NCBI GenBank assembly: GCA_001466705.2
Contig: LATX02000239.1
Coordinates: 1-64,000 of the forward strand
Length of the DNA: 64,000 nucleotides
Direction: 5' to 3'
Source: Moniliophthora roreri
Lineage: Eukaryota; Basidiomycota; Agaricomycetes; Agaricales; Marasmiaceae
In this document: positions 34,865-45,733 of the stretch, piece by piece
Layout of the letters: each line of letters starts with the position of its first letter
How positions within the stretch are numbered: the first letter of the stretch is position 1
Notes under the pieces: generated by a model
Seen by the model: the letters and a program-made list of their open reading frames with translations, nothing else
Databases searched by the model: none
Told to the model about the DNA's origin: nothing
Position numbers and translations under genes: made by a program

Positions 34865-35128
34865 GCAAAAGCATGGGTTTTAGCTCTGCCAAATGGTGAG
34901 CAGCTTTGGAATGAGCATGAAGCACATCTTACCAAGAACAAAGCTGCTCAACATTCCCCTCCTGTTGCTTTCTTGATTGCAGATGAAATGTGTGACACTG
35001 CTGCTGTGGAGATCATCAGCAACCAACAGATCAGCCATCCCAAGCTCCTGCAGGACAGTAGCAGAATTACTCTGGTTTGTTTCTTGTCCCTCACAACTGC
35101 ATATGACCCAAACTCCATCCAGTACCGT

Positions 35129-35437
35129 TGATATGTATAACTTTTACCTTTTATTTCACATGCAAATAGAGAATATTTTGCACTTTTATGGTTGAAAATG
35201 ACATAGATAAGGGAATTGAGGACTAGTGTGAGCCCTGAGCAGCTAGTCAAAGTGAGTAGTAGAGAAGAATATAAAATATTAGCAGAGTAATAGTTGATGG
35301 TAGGCTATACAAGAGTACCCAACCACTGCTAGTATGAAAATAAACGGTGAATCTGAACACAGAGGAGCATCCCAAAACCTGTAGAGAATAACACTATGTA
35401 ATACTTCTCTATCGAAAGCATACCAAAGAGAATATTT
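35129..35437. repeat. 309 bp direct repeat, left copy
   Basis: Starts TGATATGTATAAC and ends GAATATTT; nearly identical to 37547-37855. The two copies flank a multi-exon gene. On the - strand the repeat could be read as TGGTATGC...GCATATCA, an LTR-like TG...CA form, but no target duplication is visible. Confidence 0.85.
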
Positions 35438-35626
35438 AGAGAAAACAATGAAGATATTTAAGAGAAAAGCAAGAATATTACCCCAGGATGTGTTGTCAGT
35501 GTGGACACAATCTTGTGCACAGACCAGAAAGTGTCACTGAGACCAAGATTTAGCAGTCCAGGGTGAGCTAAAGAGTAAAAAGAATTAGAGAACATAGAGA
35601 TAGATAGTGGGTAAACAAAACTTACA

Positions 35627-37098
35627 TCAGAGTACCTCCATGGCCTTAGTTTGGCCAAGAGCTTGGAGAAGATGGAGGACATTCAAAGCATTTTCCTTGG
35701 CAGGATGACCTTGACCCACTCCACCAATGATCTCTTCCAGATCAAGATCTTGAATGGACTTGATGGCGGATGGCTGCAAAGGGTCCAGCTCATCAATATC
35801 CATATCCCCAGCATTCTAGAAATCAGAGAATATTAAGGAAAAAGTGATGAATATTTTAGAGATGGAGACTTACATCCTGCTTGCCTTTGTCAGGAGGAGG
35901 GTCAATGGCACATTTCTTGCCTTTAGGGTCAGAACTCTAAAGGGGATGAAGTATTAAAGACAAGATGGACATAATATTAAAGAGAATAATACGTTATCTG
36001 CAGCCTTGGTAGCAGTTTGAGAGCATTTTGCAGCAGGAGGCTACAGTAAAGGTTAATAAAGAAGAGATTTTAAAGAGGCATTGATGAGAACAAACCTGAG
36101 GGGGTGAGGTATCACGAGCCTTACACTTTGAAGAGGACAGCTCTGTCTTGATAGTTACTTGAGTAGAAGAAGACGTGGCTGGTCGAAGCTATAGAAGGGT
36201 AAATATTAAGTTTGGAGACGGTTCCATAGAATATGGAACTCACCTTTTGCTTAGTTTTACTGGAACCACTGGCACAGGCCAGCTATGAGAAAAAGAATAT
36301 TATTGAAGTGAGCACACATACCACTTCGATGATAGAAGTAGCATGAGCAGGAGGTTTAATAGTGCAAACGGAGGATTTAGAGGGTGGCACCTCAACCATG
36401 TCTTCATCACCTGAACCATCCTCATCGCTGCTGTCTGAGTCTTTGTGATCTGAGATTTCAATGTCGTCGTCGATGTCAGGGACATTACAATTAGGATTGT
36501 ATTCAGCCAAAATATCTCTTATAGAAGGGAAATCAGTGGAAGGATTGAGTGGCTGGAGGATAACAATATTAATAAAGAGAAAAAGCAAGAGTGGATAGAT
36601 GAACATACCTTAAGGCCCAATAAATGCTTCCAGAAGTGAAACTGAGACTTGGAAGGGAAAGCACTATAAAGGTCGTTGGGGATACCAATAGAGAAATGAG
36701 AGTCGAGATGTTTGAGGAGCTGAAGTGCCAACATGAAGAGACACATAAAGGCTTGTGGAAACCAAAATTGTCCACAATATTCATCAAGCAATGCCTAGAA
36801 AGCATGAATATTAATAAAAGAAGAGAAAAGAAAAGAATTAAAATCTGAGATGTACCAAAGGGGTTTTCATAGACAGAAAGGCAAAATTTGCCAAGGCAGA
36901 TGCATTGGAAAAAGGGGAAGCCTCACCCTTGAGGTGACGCCAGATGTCCTGACAGACGGAAAATAAGAGCATAGAGTGAAGATGGAGGATACTAAGGGTT
37001 GCAGCATTGACAGCCGAGAGTTGAGGGAGGGAATCCTTCTTTGACTTAGAAGAGGATGCAGCAGCAGTGGCAGGCTTACTCTTGATTTTGCAGGTCAT
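35627..37098 (-). CDS. eight-exon gene of unknown function inside a repeat-flanked unit
   Basis: Exons on the - strand: 37098-36856, 36794-36609, 36552-36322, 36282-36244, 36188-36096, 36040-35993, 35936-35874 and 35815-35627. All lengths are multiples of three, so every intron is phase 0. The joined frame is open for 363 codons. The N-terminal half is helical and aromatic-rich (LLDEYCGQFWFPQAFMCLFM, FHFWKHLLGL). The middle is very acidic with Asp/Ser (DIDDDIEISDHKDSDSSDED), and the rest is Ser/Pro/Lys-rich, ending in a short helix (ENALNVLHLLQALGQTK). Flanked by 309 bp direct repeats and surrounded by transposon debris, it is probably a mobile-element accessory protein or a captured host gene. 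No family recognised. Confidence 0.6.
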
Positions 37099-37546
37099 GT
37101 CAAAGGTTGGAAAGGAAAGGAAGAAAGAAAGAGATAGTCCAAGTTCAAAAATGGACCCTGCTTAAATATTTGTCAAAGATCAATCAAAAATATTTAAGTG
37201 AATAGAACAAGAAGAATATAGAAGAAAATAACTTTACTGAATTAGGCTACAAGAAGCCTGATGGTAACAGAATAATTTCTTAACACCAAGTATTGGAAAC
37301 AGACTTTGAATGCATGGTTACAGCGATCATTTGAAGTTACAAAAAAGGGAAGAGAAATTGATGCAGAAATATAGAGATAAGATAAAGATATACCAGAGAA
37401 AGATTTTAGTATCATTGGAAAGAGCTTGAAAATACTTACAAAAGGGTGGTTATTTCATATCAGGAGATGTGGTATTAAGATAATCCCGTATTTCACCCAT
37501 AATATTAACGGATTGGGGACAATCCTTTTCTTTAGTTGGGGGGAGA

Positions 37547-37855
37547 TGATATGCATAACTTTTACCTTTTATTTCACATGCAAATAGAGAATATTTTGCA
37601 CTTTTATGGTGGAAAATGACATAGATAAGGGAATTGAGGACTAGTGTGAGCTCTGAGCAGCTAGGCAAAGTGAGTAGTAGAGAAGAATATAAAATATTAG
37701 CAGAGTAATGGTTGATGGTAGGCTATACAAGAGTACCCAACCACTGCTAGTATGAAAATAAACGGTGAATCTGAACACAGAGGAGCATCCCAAAACCTGT
37801 AGAGAATAACACTATGTAATACTTCTCTATCGAAAGCATACCAAAGGGAATATTT
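37547..37855. repeat. 309 bp direct repeat, right copy
   Basis: Starts TGATATGCATAAC and differs from the left copy (35129-35437) at only a few positions. On the - strand it lies about 450 bp upstream of the start of the eight-exon gene, where it could supply a promoter. Confidence 0.85.
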
Positions 37856-39248
37856 TCACTTTTAACAATATTTCCAATCTATACCCAACTTGAAGGAAGA
37901 ATAAAAGCCTTCAATGATACACATATGAGAATATTATCAAGAAACGGATATGAAACAGAGGATGACAAATTATTGGTGAGGGATACTGGAGATACCAAAT
38001 GTCAAATTGAAGAATGAAATAGATGATCAGCTACTGGAAGGGTGCCTGTATTACAGAAAAATGGAAGACAAAGCTGTATGACGAGAAACCAGCATGGCTG
38101 AGCCTACATGTACACTTTAAACAATAGAGATGGAAGCATATTGTGTGTCCATAGAGCAGATGATAGAAGACAGAGAAGGAAGGAACTGTGCAGAGCAGCA
38201 TGGAAGTATAATATTTTCAAACGGAGTCGGAAGAAGAGCCATTTGATAGAGAAAATTGCAAACAGTTAGTGTCAGAAGATGGCACAATTGTCATAGAAAA
38301 AGAATAAAAGAGATTATGGCTATGAAGCCTGACTACAATTGGACACTGTGACAGAGAAATTACCAAACACAGCTCAGTTTATATAATATTTAGCATCTGG
38401 CTCAGTTTTATTTGTATGTGTGACAGATATATTAGATTATTTATGTTGTAGGGTATATAAGGAGACGTGTTTTGTAGGTGGAAAGCAGAAGAGATACTGC
38501 CCACCAATTACCAGAGTGTATGACATCGTTGTTCAGGTAGAAGAGCTACCGGCAATCAGTATTTTTCAACCACTTTGGGCTCTAGCTTATTTAGTTGTGC
38601 AAGAGGCACAGGCTAGTTGAGACCTGAGATTGTAACCCAAACCAGAGATATAAATAAAAGCTAGGAAGAGCTTAGTTTTTAATGCAAGAGGCATATTTTC
38701 TGATAAGAGAAACATTGTATCAGTCTACTAAGAGGGTAGCTGAAGTGCATCAGTATAGTCTGGTGTTTCAACGTGAATCAGAGAGGGTTTCAGGCTAGCA
38801 GTGTCTAGAAGATTTGTCCTCTTGAGAATTGTTGCAGAACATAGCTAAGAGGGCTATATTCAGGTACAAGAGGTACCTTTGTTCTCACTTAGAAGAAGTT
38901 TATTCTTTGAGCAGTTTTCTGGTCGAAATCTATACCAGTATTTGCTTTTGAAGTGATTAATAAAACCACAAAACTGATAAATATTATACAAAACAAACAC
39001 CCATTTTCAATCTGAGAAGTTGTTTTGAAGGCAATCATCTCTGAACTACCGAGCAAGACATTGAGAATTATTCTTGACATTGCGGTAACAGTGAACCATG
39101 CTGAACCAACTCGCAAACAAAACTGAGAATCAAGAACTTATATATACCTTTTTTAGGGGTATTTTGGCACCACAGGCCTCATGTTTTCATAGTAGAGGCA
39201 TAGGTTTTTGAGCATCTTCACCATGTCATTCTGCACTATTCTGGGATA

Positions 39249-39581
39249 GTGTCATGCTCATGTACAGACTTTATCCAGTGGGGTGGAGTGTGCAAGCATT
39301 TGTGTGCTGGGCTACAGTATCTGCAAGCACTATGCAATGCAGGGCCAAACATTCCTCATATTCCCATTCCTACCACTGAACAGGATGCTCGACATCTTTT
39401 GGGCCACTGTGTTATGGGTGCAGCTTCATTGCATATTCCTCCTGAGAGCCTACCAGTGGCAAGGGCCATGGAGCACCTGGAGAACCTAATGAATAAGGAC
39501 CCCAATGTGCTAGAGCCAGTATTGAATAATGAGAGAGAGGGCTCACTGAGTATAGCTGCAGAATATGAGGTGCATAAATAG
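39249..39581 (+). pseudogene. SWIM zinc-finger fragment of Mutator-like transposase, copy 1
   Basis: The frame contains SCSCTDFIQWGGVCKHLCAG, a clear SWIM finger (CxC...CxH) as found downstream of the catalytic domain in MULE transposases. It is followed by a helical stretch and an acidic end. It is cut off from the catalytic domain by the inserted repeat-flanked unit, and has no start of its own that makes sense. It is the 3' part of the same or a related element as 30757-34864. Confidence 0.75.
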
Positions 39582-39857
39582 CCTGCTATTCAATATAACA
39601 TGTCTAAATCCTGTTCCTCAGAGGGACACCATCTCTCTCTTGACTCCAGCACCCTCAATTCCAGCTCCTCAGTCAAGCTTGGCATCTTTAGAGGCTTCCA
39701 ATGCAGGTAAAGGTGTTGAGCAGCAAGGCCACAGGGGAGACTCAACGTGTCATGAACTTGTGACACTATCTTGCCAAGCTCTATAGATACAGCAGCGATA
39801 ATGTATGTCATTGCCATTTCCCACAGACCATGCAGCAGTCTTCAGCATGAAGCACTG

Positions 39858-39910
39858 CCTCTGCTAAGGGTAAGGACCTTTGCAAGCAAAGGGCTTACCC
39901 TTAGCAGAGG
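39858..39910. repeat. 17 bp perfect inverted repeat (hairpin)
   Basis: CCTCTGCTAAGGGTAAG (39858-39874) is exactly inverted at 39894-39910, with a 19 bp loop that itself contains the palindromic CCTTTGCAAGCAAAGG. A second, looser hairpin with AAGGGTAAG/CTTACCCT follows at about 39942-39980. The same structure recurs in the second 1.9 kb block near 41775. Confidence 0.8.
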
Positions 39911-40034
39911 TAGGTTAGAGGTTAGGGACTAGAAAGTATGGTCAAGGGTAAGTTCCCTTGCTTGCAAAGGACTTACCCTCAACCAGTTAGGGCTTGTACC
40001 TCATGCTGAGTCAGTTAGGGGTTCAGGGTTCAGA

Positions 40035-40100
40035 GTTAGGCAGTTAGCAGTTTGTGGTTAGGCAGTTAGCAGTTTGTGGTTAGGCAGTTAGCAGTTTGTG
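40035..40100. repeat. 22 bp minisatellite, about three units
   Basis: Units of TTAGGCAGTTAGCAGTTTGTGG repeat three times up to the N at 40101, and again at about 41952-42017. The TTAGG core invites comparison with telomere repeats, but unit length and position do not fit a telomere. Confidence 0.8.
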
Positions 40101-41165
40101 NACTGTGCAGAGCAGCATGGAAGTATAATATTTTCAAACGGAGTCGGAAGAAGAGCCATTTGATAGAGAAAATTGCAAACAGTTAGTGTCAGAAGATGGC
40201 ACAATTGTCATAGAAAAAGAATAAAAGAGATTATGGCTATGAAGCCTGACTACAATTGGACACTGTGACAGAGAAATTACCAAACACAGCTCAGTTTATA
40301 TAATATTTAGCATCTGGCTCAGTTTTATTTGTATGTGTGACAGATATATTAGATTATTTATGTTGTAGGGTATATAAGGAGACGTGTTTTGTAGGTGGAA
40401 AGCAGAAGAGATACTGCCCACCAATTACCAGAGTGTATGACATCGTTGTTCAGGTAGAAGAGCTACCGGCAATCAGTATTTTTCAACCACTTTGGGCTCT
40501 AGCTTATTTAGTTGTGCAAGAGGCACAGGCTAGTTGAGACCTGAGATTGTAACCCAAACCAGAGATATAAATAAAAGCTAGGAAGAGCTTAGTTTTTAAT
40601 GCAAGAGGCATATTTTCTGATAAGAGAAACATTGTATCAGTCTACTAAGAGGGTAGCTGAAGTGCATCAGTATAGTCTGGTGTTTCAACGTGAATCAGAG
40701 AGGGTTTCAGGCTAGCAGTGTCTAGAAGATTTGTCCTCTTGAGAATTGTTGCAGAACATAGCTAAGAGGGCTATATTCAGGTACAAGAGGTACCTTTGTT
40801 CTCACTTAGAAGAAGTTTATTCTTTGGGCAGTTTCTGGTCGAAATCTATACCAGTATTTGCTTTTGAAATGATTAATAAAACCACAAAACCAATAAATAT
40901 TATACAAATGAACACCCATTTTCTATCTGAGAAGTTGTTTTGAAGGCAATCATCTCTAAACTACCAAGCAAGACATTGAGAATTATTCTTGATGTTGTGG
41001 TAACAGTGAACCACGCCGAACCAACTTGCAAACAAAACTGAGAATCAAGAACTTATATATATACCTTTTTCAAAGGTATTTTGGCACCACAGGCCTCATG
41101 TTTTCATAGTAGAGGCATAGGTTTTTGAGCATCTTCACCATGTCATTCTGCACTATTCTGGGATA

Positions 41166-41498
41166 GTGTCATGCTCATGTACAGACTTTATCCAGTGGGG
41201 TGGAGTGTGCAAGCATTTGTGTGCTGGGCTACAGTATCTGCAAGCACTATGCAATGCAGGGCCAAACATTCCTCATATTCCCATTCCTACCACTGAACAG
41301 GATGCTCGACATCTTTTGGGCCACTGTGTTATGGGTGCAGCTTCATTGCATATTCCTCCTGAGAGCCTACCAGTGGCAAGGGCCATGGAGCACCTGGAGA
41401 ACCTAATGAATAAGGACCCCAATGTGCTAGAGCCAGTATTGAATAATGAGAGAGAGGGCTCACTGAGTATAGCTGCAGAATATGAGGTGCATAAATAG
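41166..41498 (+). pseudogene. SWIM zinc-finger fragment of Mutator-like transposase, copy 2
   Basis: Encodes the same 110-residue segment as 39249-39581, within the second 1.9 kb block. Identical protein sequence despite flanking differences means very recent duplication or allelic copies. Confidence 0.75.
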
Positions 41499-42199
41499 CC
41501 TGCTATTCAATATAACATGTCTAAATCCTGTTCCTCAGAGGGACACCATCTCTCTCTTGACTCCAGCACCCTCAATTCCAGCTCCTCAGTCAAGCTTGGC
41601 ATCTTTAGAGGCTTCCAATGCAGGTAAAGGTGTTGAGCAGCAAGGCCACAGGGGAGACTCAACGTGTCATGAACTTGTGACACTATCTTGCCAAGCTCTA
41701 TAGATACAGCAGCGATAATGTATGTCATTGCCATTTCCCACAGACCATGCAGCAGTCTTCAGCATGAAGCACTGCCTCTGCTAAGGGTAAGGACCTTTGC
41801 AAGCAAAGGGCTTACCCTTAGCAGAGGTAGGTTAGAGGTTAGGGACTAGAAAGTATGGTCAAGGGTAAGTTCCCTTGCTTGCAAAGGACTTACCCTCAAC
41901 CAGTTAGGGCTTGTACCTCATGCTGAGTCAGTTAGGGGTTCAGGGTTCAGAGTTAGGCAGTTAGCAGTTTGTGGTTAGGCAGTTAGCAGTTTGTGGTTAG
42001 GCAGTTAGCAGTTTGTGGTTAGGTAGTTAGGGTCTGGGGATAGATATATGTTAAAAAACACAAGGGAAGTACCTACAGATGCATAAAAATCTATGTACAT
42101 GTAAGGGAAATAGTGACATCATACCAGCAATCTCACCATTATCTCTTATCAGTTCACGACACATCCACTCTAGCCTCACAAGGCTGGGCCCATTTTCGA

Positions 42200-42494
42200 C
42201 ATGATAGAAGCCATAACCCTGAAGTTGGCAGATATCAAAACAGTCCTCGCTGACATATCACTGACTTCAGATGATTTTCCTGTCACTGATGCTTTCTGAA
42301 CACAGCTTGCCAGGATTCTTCATATCTTGAACTTACAAGTCTCAGCTATTCAACCCCCCATGTCCCAACCCTCACTCCAACCACCTTCGACACCTCCACG
42401 TGGTCACAAGCAGCAGGCAGTAGACCTTGACAATGTTGTTTCCCCATCACCCGAGAAAAAACAAAAGCACAAGGAGTCTTATAGTGTTCACTAG
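42200..42494 (+). pseudogene. possible transposase C-terminal tail
   Basis: A frame reads MIEAITLKLADIKTVLADIS, a stop at TGA 42296-42298, then continues LARILHILNLQVSAIQPPMS and a Pro/Gln- and Lys-rich end (SPSPEKKQKHKE) with a stop at 42492-42494. It follows the SWIM fragments in the right orientation and could be the C-terminus of the transposase. The link is inferred from position only. Confidence 0.35.
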
Positions 42495-43656
42495 TCCGTC
42501 AAATCTCTGTAAATGTAAAAACATGTTCTATTACATATTCTGTATTAATGTTTTAATCAATCGCCTTCGACGCCGCCGTCAGGCCCAACGACGTCAACAA
42601 TGACAACGAAGCTTCGAAGTGTCATTCCGAAAAAGGAAGGAGGGTGTCTCTGCCACCTTCCCACCCGAATGTCGTTACCATAAAACTTTTTCAAATGGCC
42701 ACCTTTCCTCTCGGATTTTTGTACACATTATCTTTACATATTAAACCTTTTGCTCTATGAATTTCAGATTTTTAGTGTGGATGTTGAAGGATCCCAGGAG
42801 TTGCCAGTAGAGACCCTTGAAAAGAACTAGAAGTGCAAAGTGTCACACTTGCACTTTTTCATCGTCGTTCTCTGTGGTTAGGGCACAAATTGCCTTCGGA
42901 AGTGTTCAGATATATAGACAGCTAGTATAGTAATATGTCTACCTATTTTTGTGGCATTCTGTTCTCTGTAGCCCAGTAGAAAAATCGGGAGGCCTAGCCA
43001 CGCATCATTGGTGCAGGAAAACTGACATTTTCTAGATTGTAAAAATCATTCCACTGCTTCCTCCACATATAAAATAAATCTGAGTCGACAGTCCTTTAGA
43101 TATGGTGGTGAAATATACAACAAAAAATTGTGGAAGGGAGCCATTGAGCTTAGATGGCATTACAAGGGTATTTATACAAAATAGGTCGTCGATAGTACTT
43201 AAGTGATGATTATCAAACCCACGCTTTGCGCTGACCAGTATCTCCGAAAGGCCATCGGATACGGTGTGTAGAACATCATTTGAGATTAAAGAGAAGTCCT
43301 TCATTGATTTCTTCTAGGCTTTTTCTTGTGTCTATTTTGTGCCACGTTTTTACACTTACTTCTTCAATACGCTCCAATCTGTGACTGGTCCTCGAGGGTC
43401 CGCAAGCCGTGCAAACGTAAGTTGATCATACCCCTGCTCTACGAAGATTCAAAAATAATTCACGCAAACATTCCTCGCAAAAAGGGCACCGAGGAAACCT
43501 TGCGAGGGTGTTCCTCGAGGGACGCTTGGAGCCCTTTTTGCCATTTTTGAACCGTTTTGAATCTTCAGTTGTTGCTGAGAAGGCTTAAACGCCCGTCTTC
43601 ATTTTTTTCATAGCTAGCCTCGAAATCAAAGAGCCATATCTTATCTATTGTACAAG
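42495..43656. other. intergenic, right border of transposon block
   Basis: Composition returns gradually to the genome norm. No gene recognised. The inverted pair CGAGGAACG/CGTTCCTCG-like words near 43470-43520 is too short to call. Confidence 0.5.
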
Positions 43657-45373
43657 CTAAACATCAGGGCCATCCGTCGATACCCGTATTGGTTCCTTTG
43701 ACTCCTTGTCAGTAAACACGAAGACAGTATTCAACGTTGACGAACGCACATCCCGCTCAGGGCTTCTAGCCAAGAACGAACTACCAATCGGTGATAGCAC
43801 GTCATTAGCTTTTTGTGCCCGGAAACTATGTCTGGCGTGAAGATTGCTCAATAGAGATATCGGATATAACTGAGCGAGAGTGCATGTGAAACCCAGATGT
43901 GTGCTGGAACGCTTTGATTTATGTAGGTCAGCATTCGGCGTGTTCTTGGAGAGTTGGAGACGTACTTGCAATGATTGGAAAACAATCACTTCGAAGAATG
44001 TTAGAACGGTCTCTGACCGCAACGTGAATGACCACTTAAATATCTCACAGTCAACGGATGCTACGACAGCGGTAGCAAGACCCGAAGCAATTACCACTGA
44101 TAGAATGGATCAGTGTCACCGAAGCACGAACGGGACAGATTAATCACCTTTGATGATCATGTTGATGAGCTTATCCGTCTGCCGGAGTCCAGTACGGGAG
44201 TTGTGCTGAAGGGCTTGCTTAGCGGCTTAACAGGGTGAAAACCATTTCACACACCAAATACCATATGAGCGTTCCCGAGATGGCTATATCGGCTACGACG
44301 CTGAAGTAAACGGTCAACTTGAGTCATTCGAAACGGTGAACAATGTGCTACAGACCCTGGTATAATCCAGAGCTTGGACAGTATTCGCAAAATGTGAAGC
44401 GTCGCGATGGTGGCTAGGTCTAAGCCTGTGTGCTTGTTTTGCTCGATGAATAGAGCTAGGCCTCCAGCTTAGCACGGTCTTAGATCAACGTTTTCAGCTA
44501 GAGGGACACTGAAACATTACCGAGCGAAGCTAATGATAAAGCGGAGAGGAAGACCAAGAGAACTTTCGACTGAGAGAAGATGTACAGCCTCCAGGTGAAG
44601 AACATTTGTGTCATGGTGGAAAGCAGAGCCTACCCAAACACGAAAGTTAGTTTCAGGTAGTTGATCGGCGCGAAGAACTCGGTATTACGACCATGAAAGG
44701 CGCTAGAGGGCAGGTGGTCCAGAATGGATCGTGAGCTTGCCATTTGGTCAAGCGGAAGTCATGGGAAACAAACATATAGCAGTCACTGGAAAGACCAAAA
44801 ATAGCGAGTCAGGACTCGTGAAAGCAACAAAAAATAGAATTACGCACTCCAGTCCATCGTCATTAATGCCTGCATATTAGCTTCAGGCGGTTTGAGTCCG
44901 CAAGGTTGTGATTCAAAGTGAGAGGCTGCTCACAGAAGTTTTGAACTGCACGGTGTAGGAGTTTGTCAGTATACGCAACAGCAAAAGTAGATTTGTAGCG
45001 CACCGAGAAGCTTATATATCCACCAAAGTAATATGACCGTGTTGAGCGTGTCTATCGACAGCAAGATTCCGATCTGAATGCAGTATTCAGCTCTTCACCG
45101 TCCGAAAACCTGTCACTGAGCAGGGACTAACGTGTATTTTAAGCCACTTTGGGTCCCTACCGAAATCATCAGTGAGTGAGGAATAGCGACGGGGAGACCA
45201 CGCACTCTGGAAATCGGCAGTAATACATGTGTGTTTGTAGTAACACGATGCCAAAGAGGATACAGTTGATGAGAACTCCGATCAAGAAAGGACCTGCACT
45301 GATATTGTCGTTAAAAACAATTCCAAAATCGCGAAGAAAGACGTTACATCGTCTCCGCTGGGTTCTCGGGCAT
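43657..45373 (-). CDS. DUF6534-family seven-helix membrane protein
   Basis: Multi-exon gene on the - strand starting at 45373 (MPENPAETIAGPFLIGVLIN after splicing out 45347-45300, approximate). Successive exons read FGIVLLQTHMYYCRFPEDPK, GILLSIDTLNTVILLWWIYK, LLSTMTQMFFTWRLYIFSQS, LTVYFSVVADIAISGTLIWY, then RQTDKLINMIIK joined to VVIASGLATAVVASVDCEIF, and LYPISLLSNLHARHSFRAQK near the end. The order of hydrophobic segments and the RTD..IN..I and YSNSLLxxLNxR-type motifs match the DUF6534 domain, an integral membrane family greatly expanded in Agaricomycetes and of unknown function. Some central exon borders were not fixed. The stop is at 43657-43659. Confidence 0.78.
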
Positions 45374-45733
45374 TGTGGTTTGAGAAGAAGTGCAACGCTG
45401 GCGGCCTTGACGAAGGGGTGTTCAGTCCGGGTGTGCGATACCTCCGAGTCTAGACACGCTAAAACAATCCTAGTCCTTGTGGTATGTCATGCCGGTAGGA
45501 GATGCCATCTGGTTGAACATGGTGAGGGCGAATGCGAGCTACTGTACAGTCTGCGGCGGCAATCAGAATTTGACACCGGGCGCACCATCGCCCGACACCC
45601 CCCCATAAAAAAAGAAGACGTGCCTCGGAAGACGAAAAAGAGTTATTAGCGAGAGCGAGGATCACAAAAGAGCTGATATATACTACAACACACGACACAT
45701 ATGGTACATTCATAACTACCCTTACACTCCATT

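Larger units (their letters stand above)
38185..42017. repeat. 1.9 kb direct duplication separated by one N (38185-40100, 40102-42017)
   Basis: Both blocks are 1916 bp long, begin ACTGTGCAGAGC and end GCAGTTTGTG. They differ by scattered substitutions and small indels (for example around 38915-39000 versus 40832-40917). The N at 40101 sits exactly at the junction. This could be two alleles or two repeat copies placed end to end by the assembler. Confidence 0.85.

Noticed and set aside
39930..42030. Telomere-like TTAGGG words
   Set aside because: TTAGG occurs only inside a 22 bp minisatellite and a few scattered places, not as a regular 6 bp array, and the sequence continues on both sides.
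30757..42494. CRISPR-like or phage-like arrays in the repeat region
   Set aside because: Repeats are long direct duplications and transposon parts with eukaryotic introns nearby; no regular spacer pattern exists.
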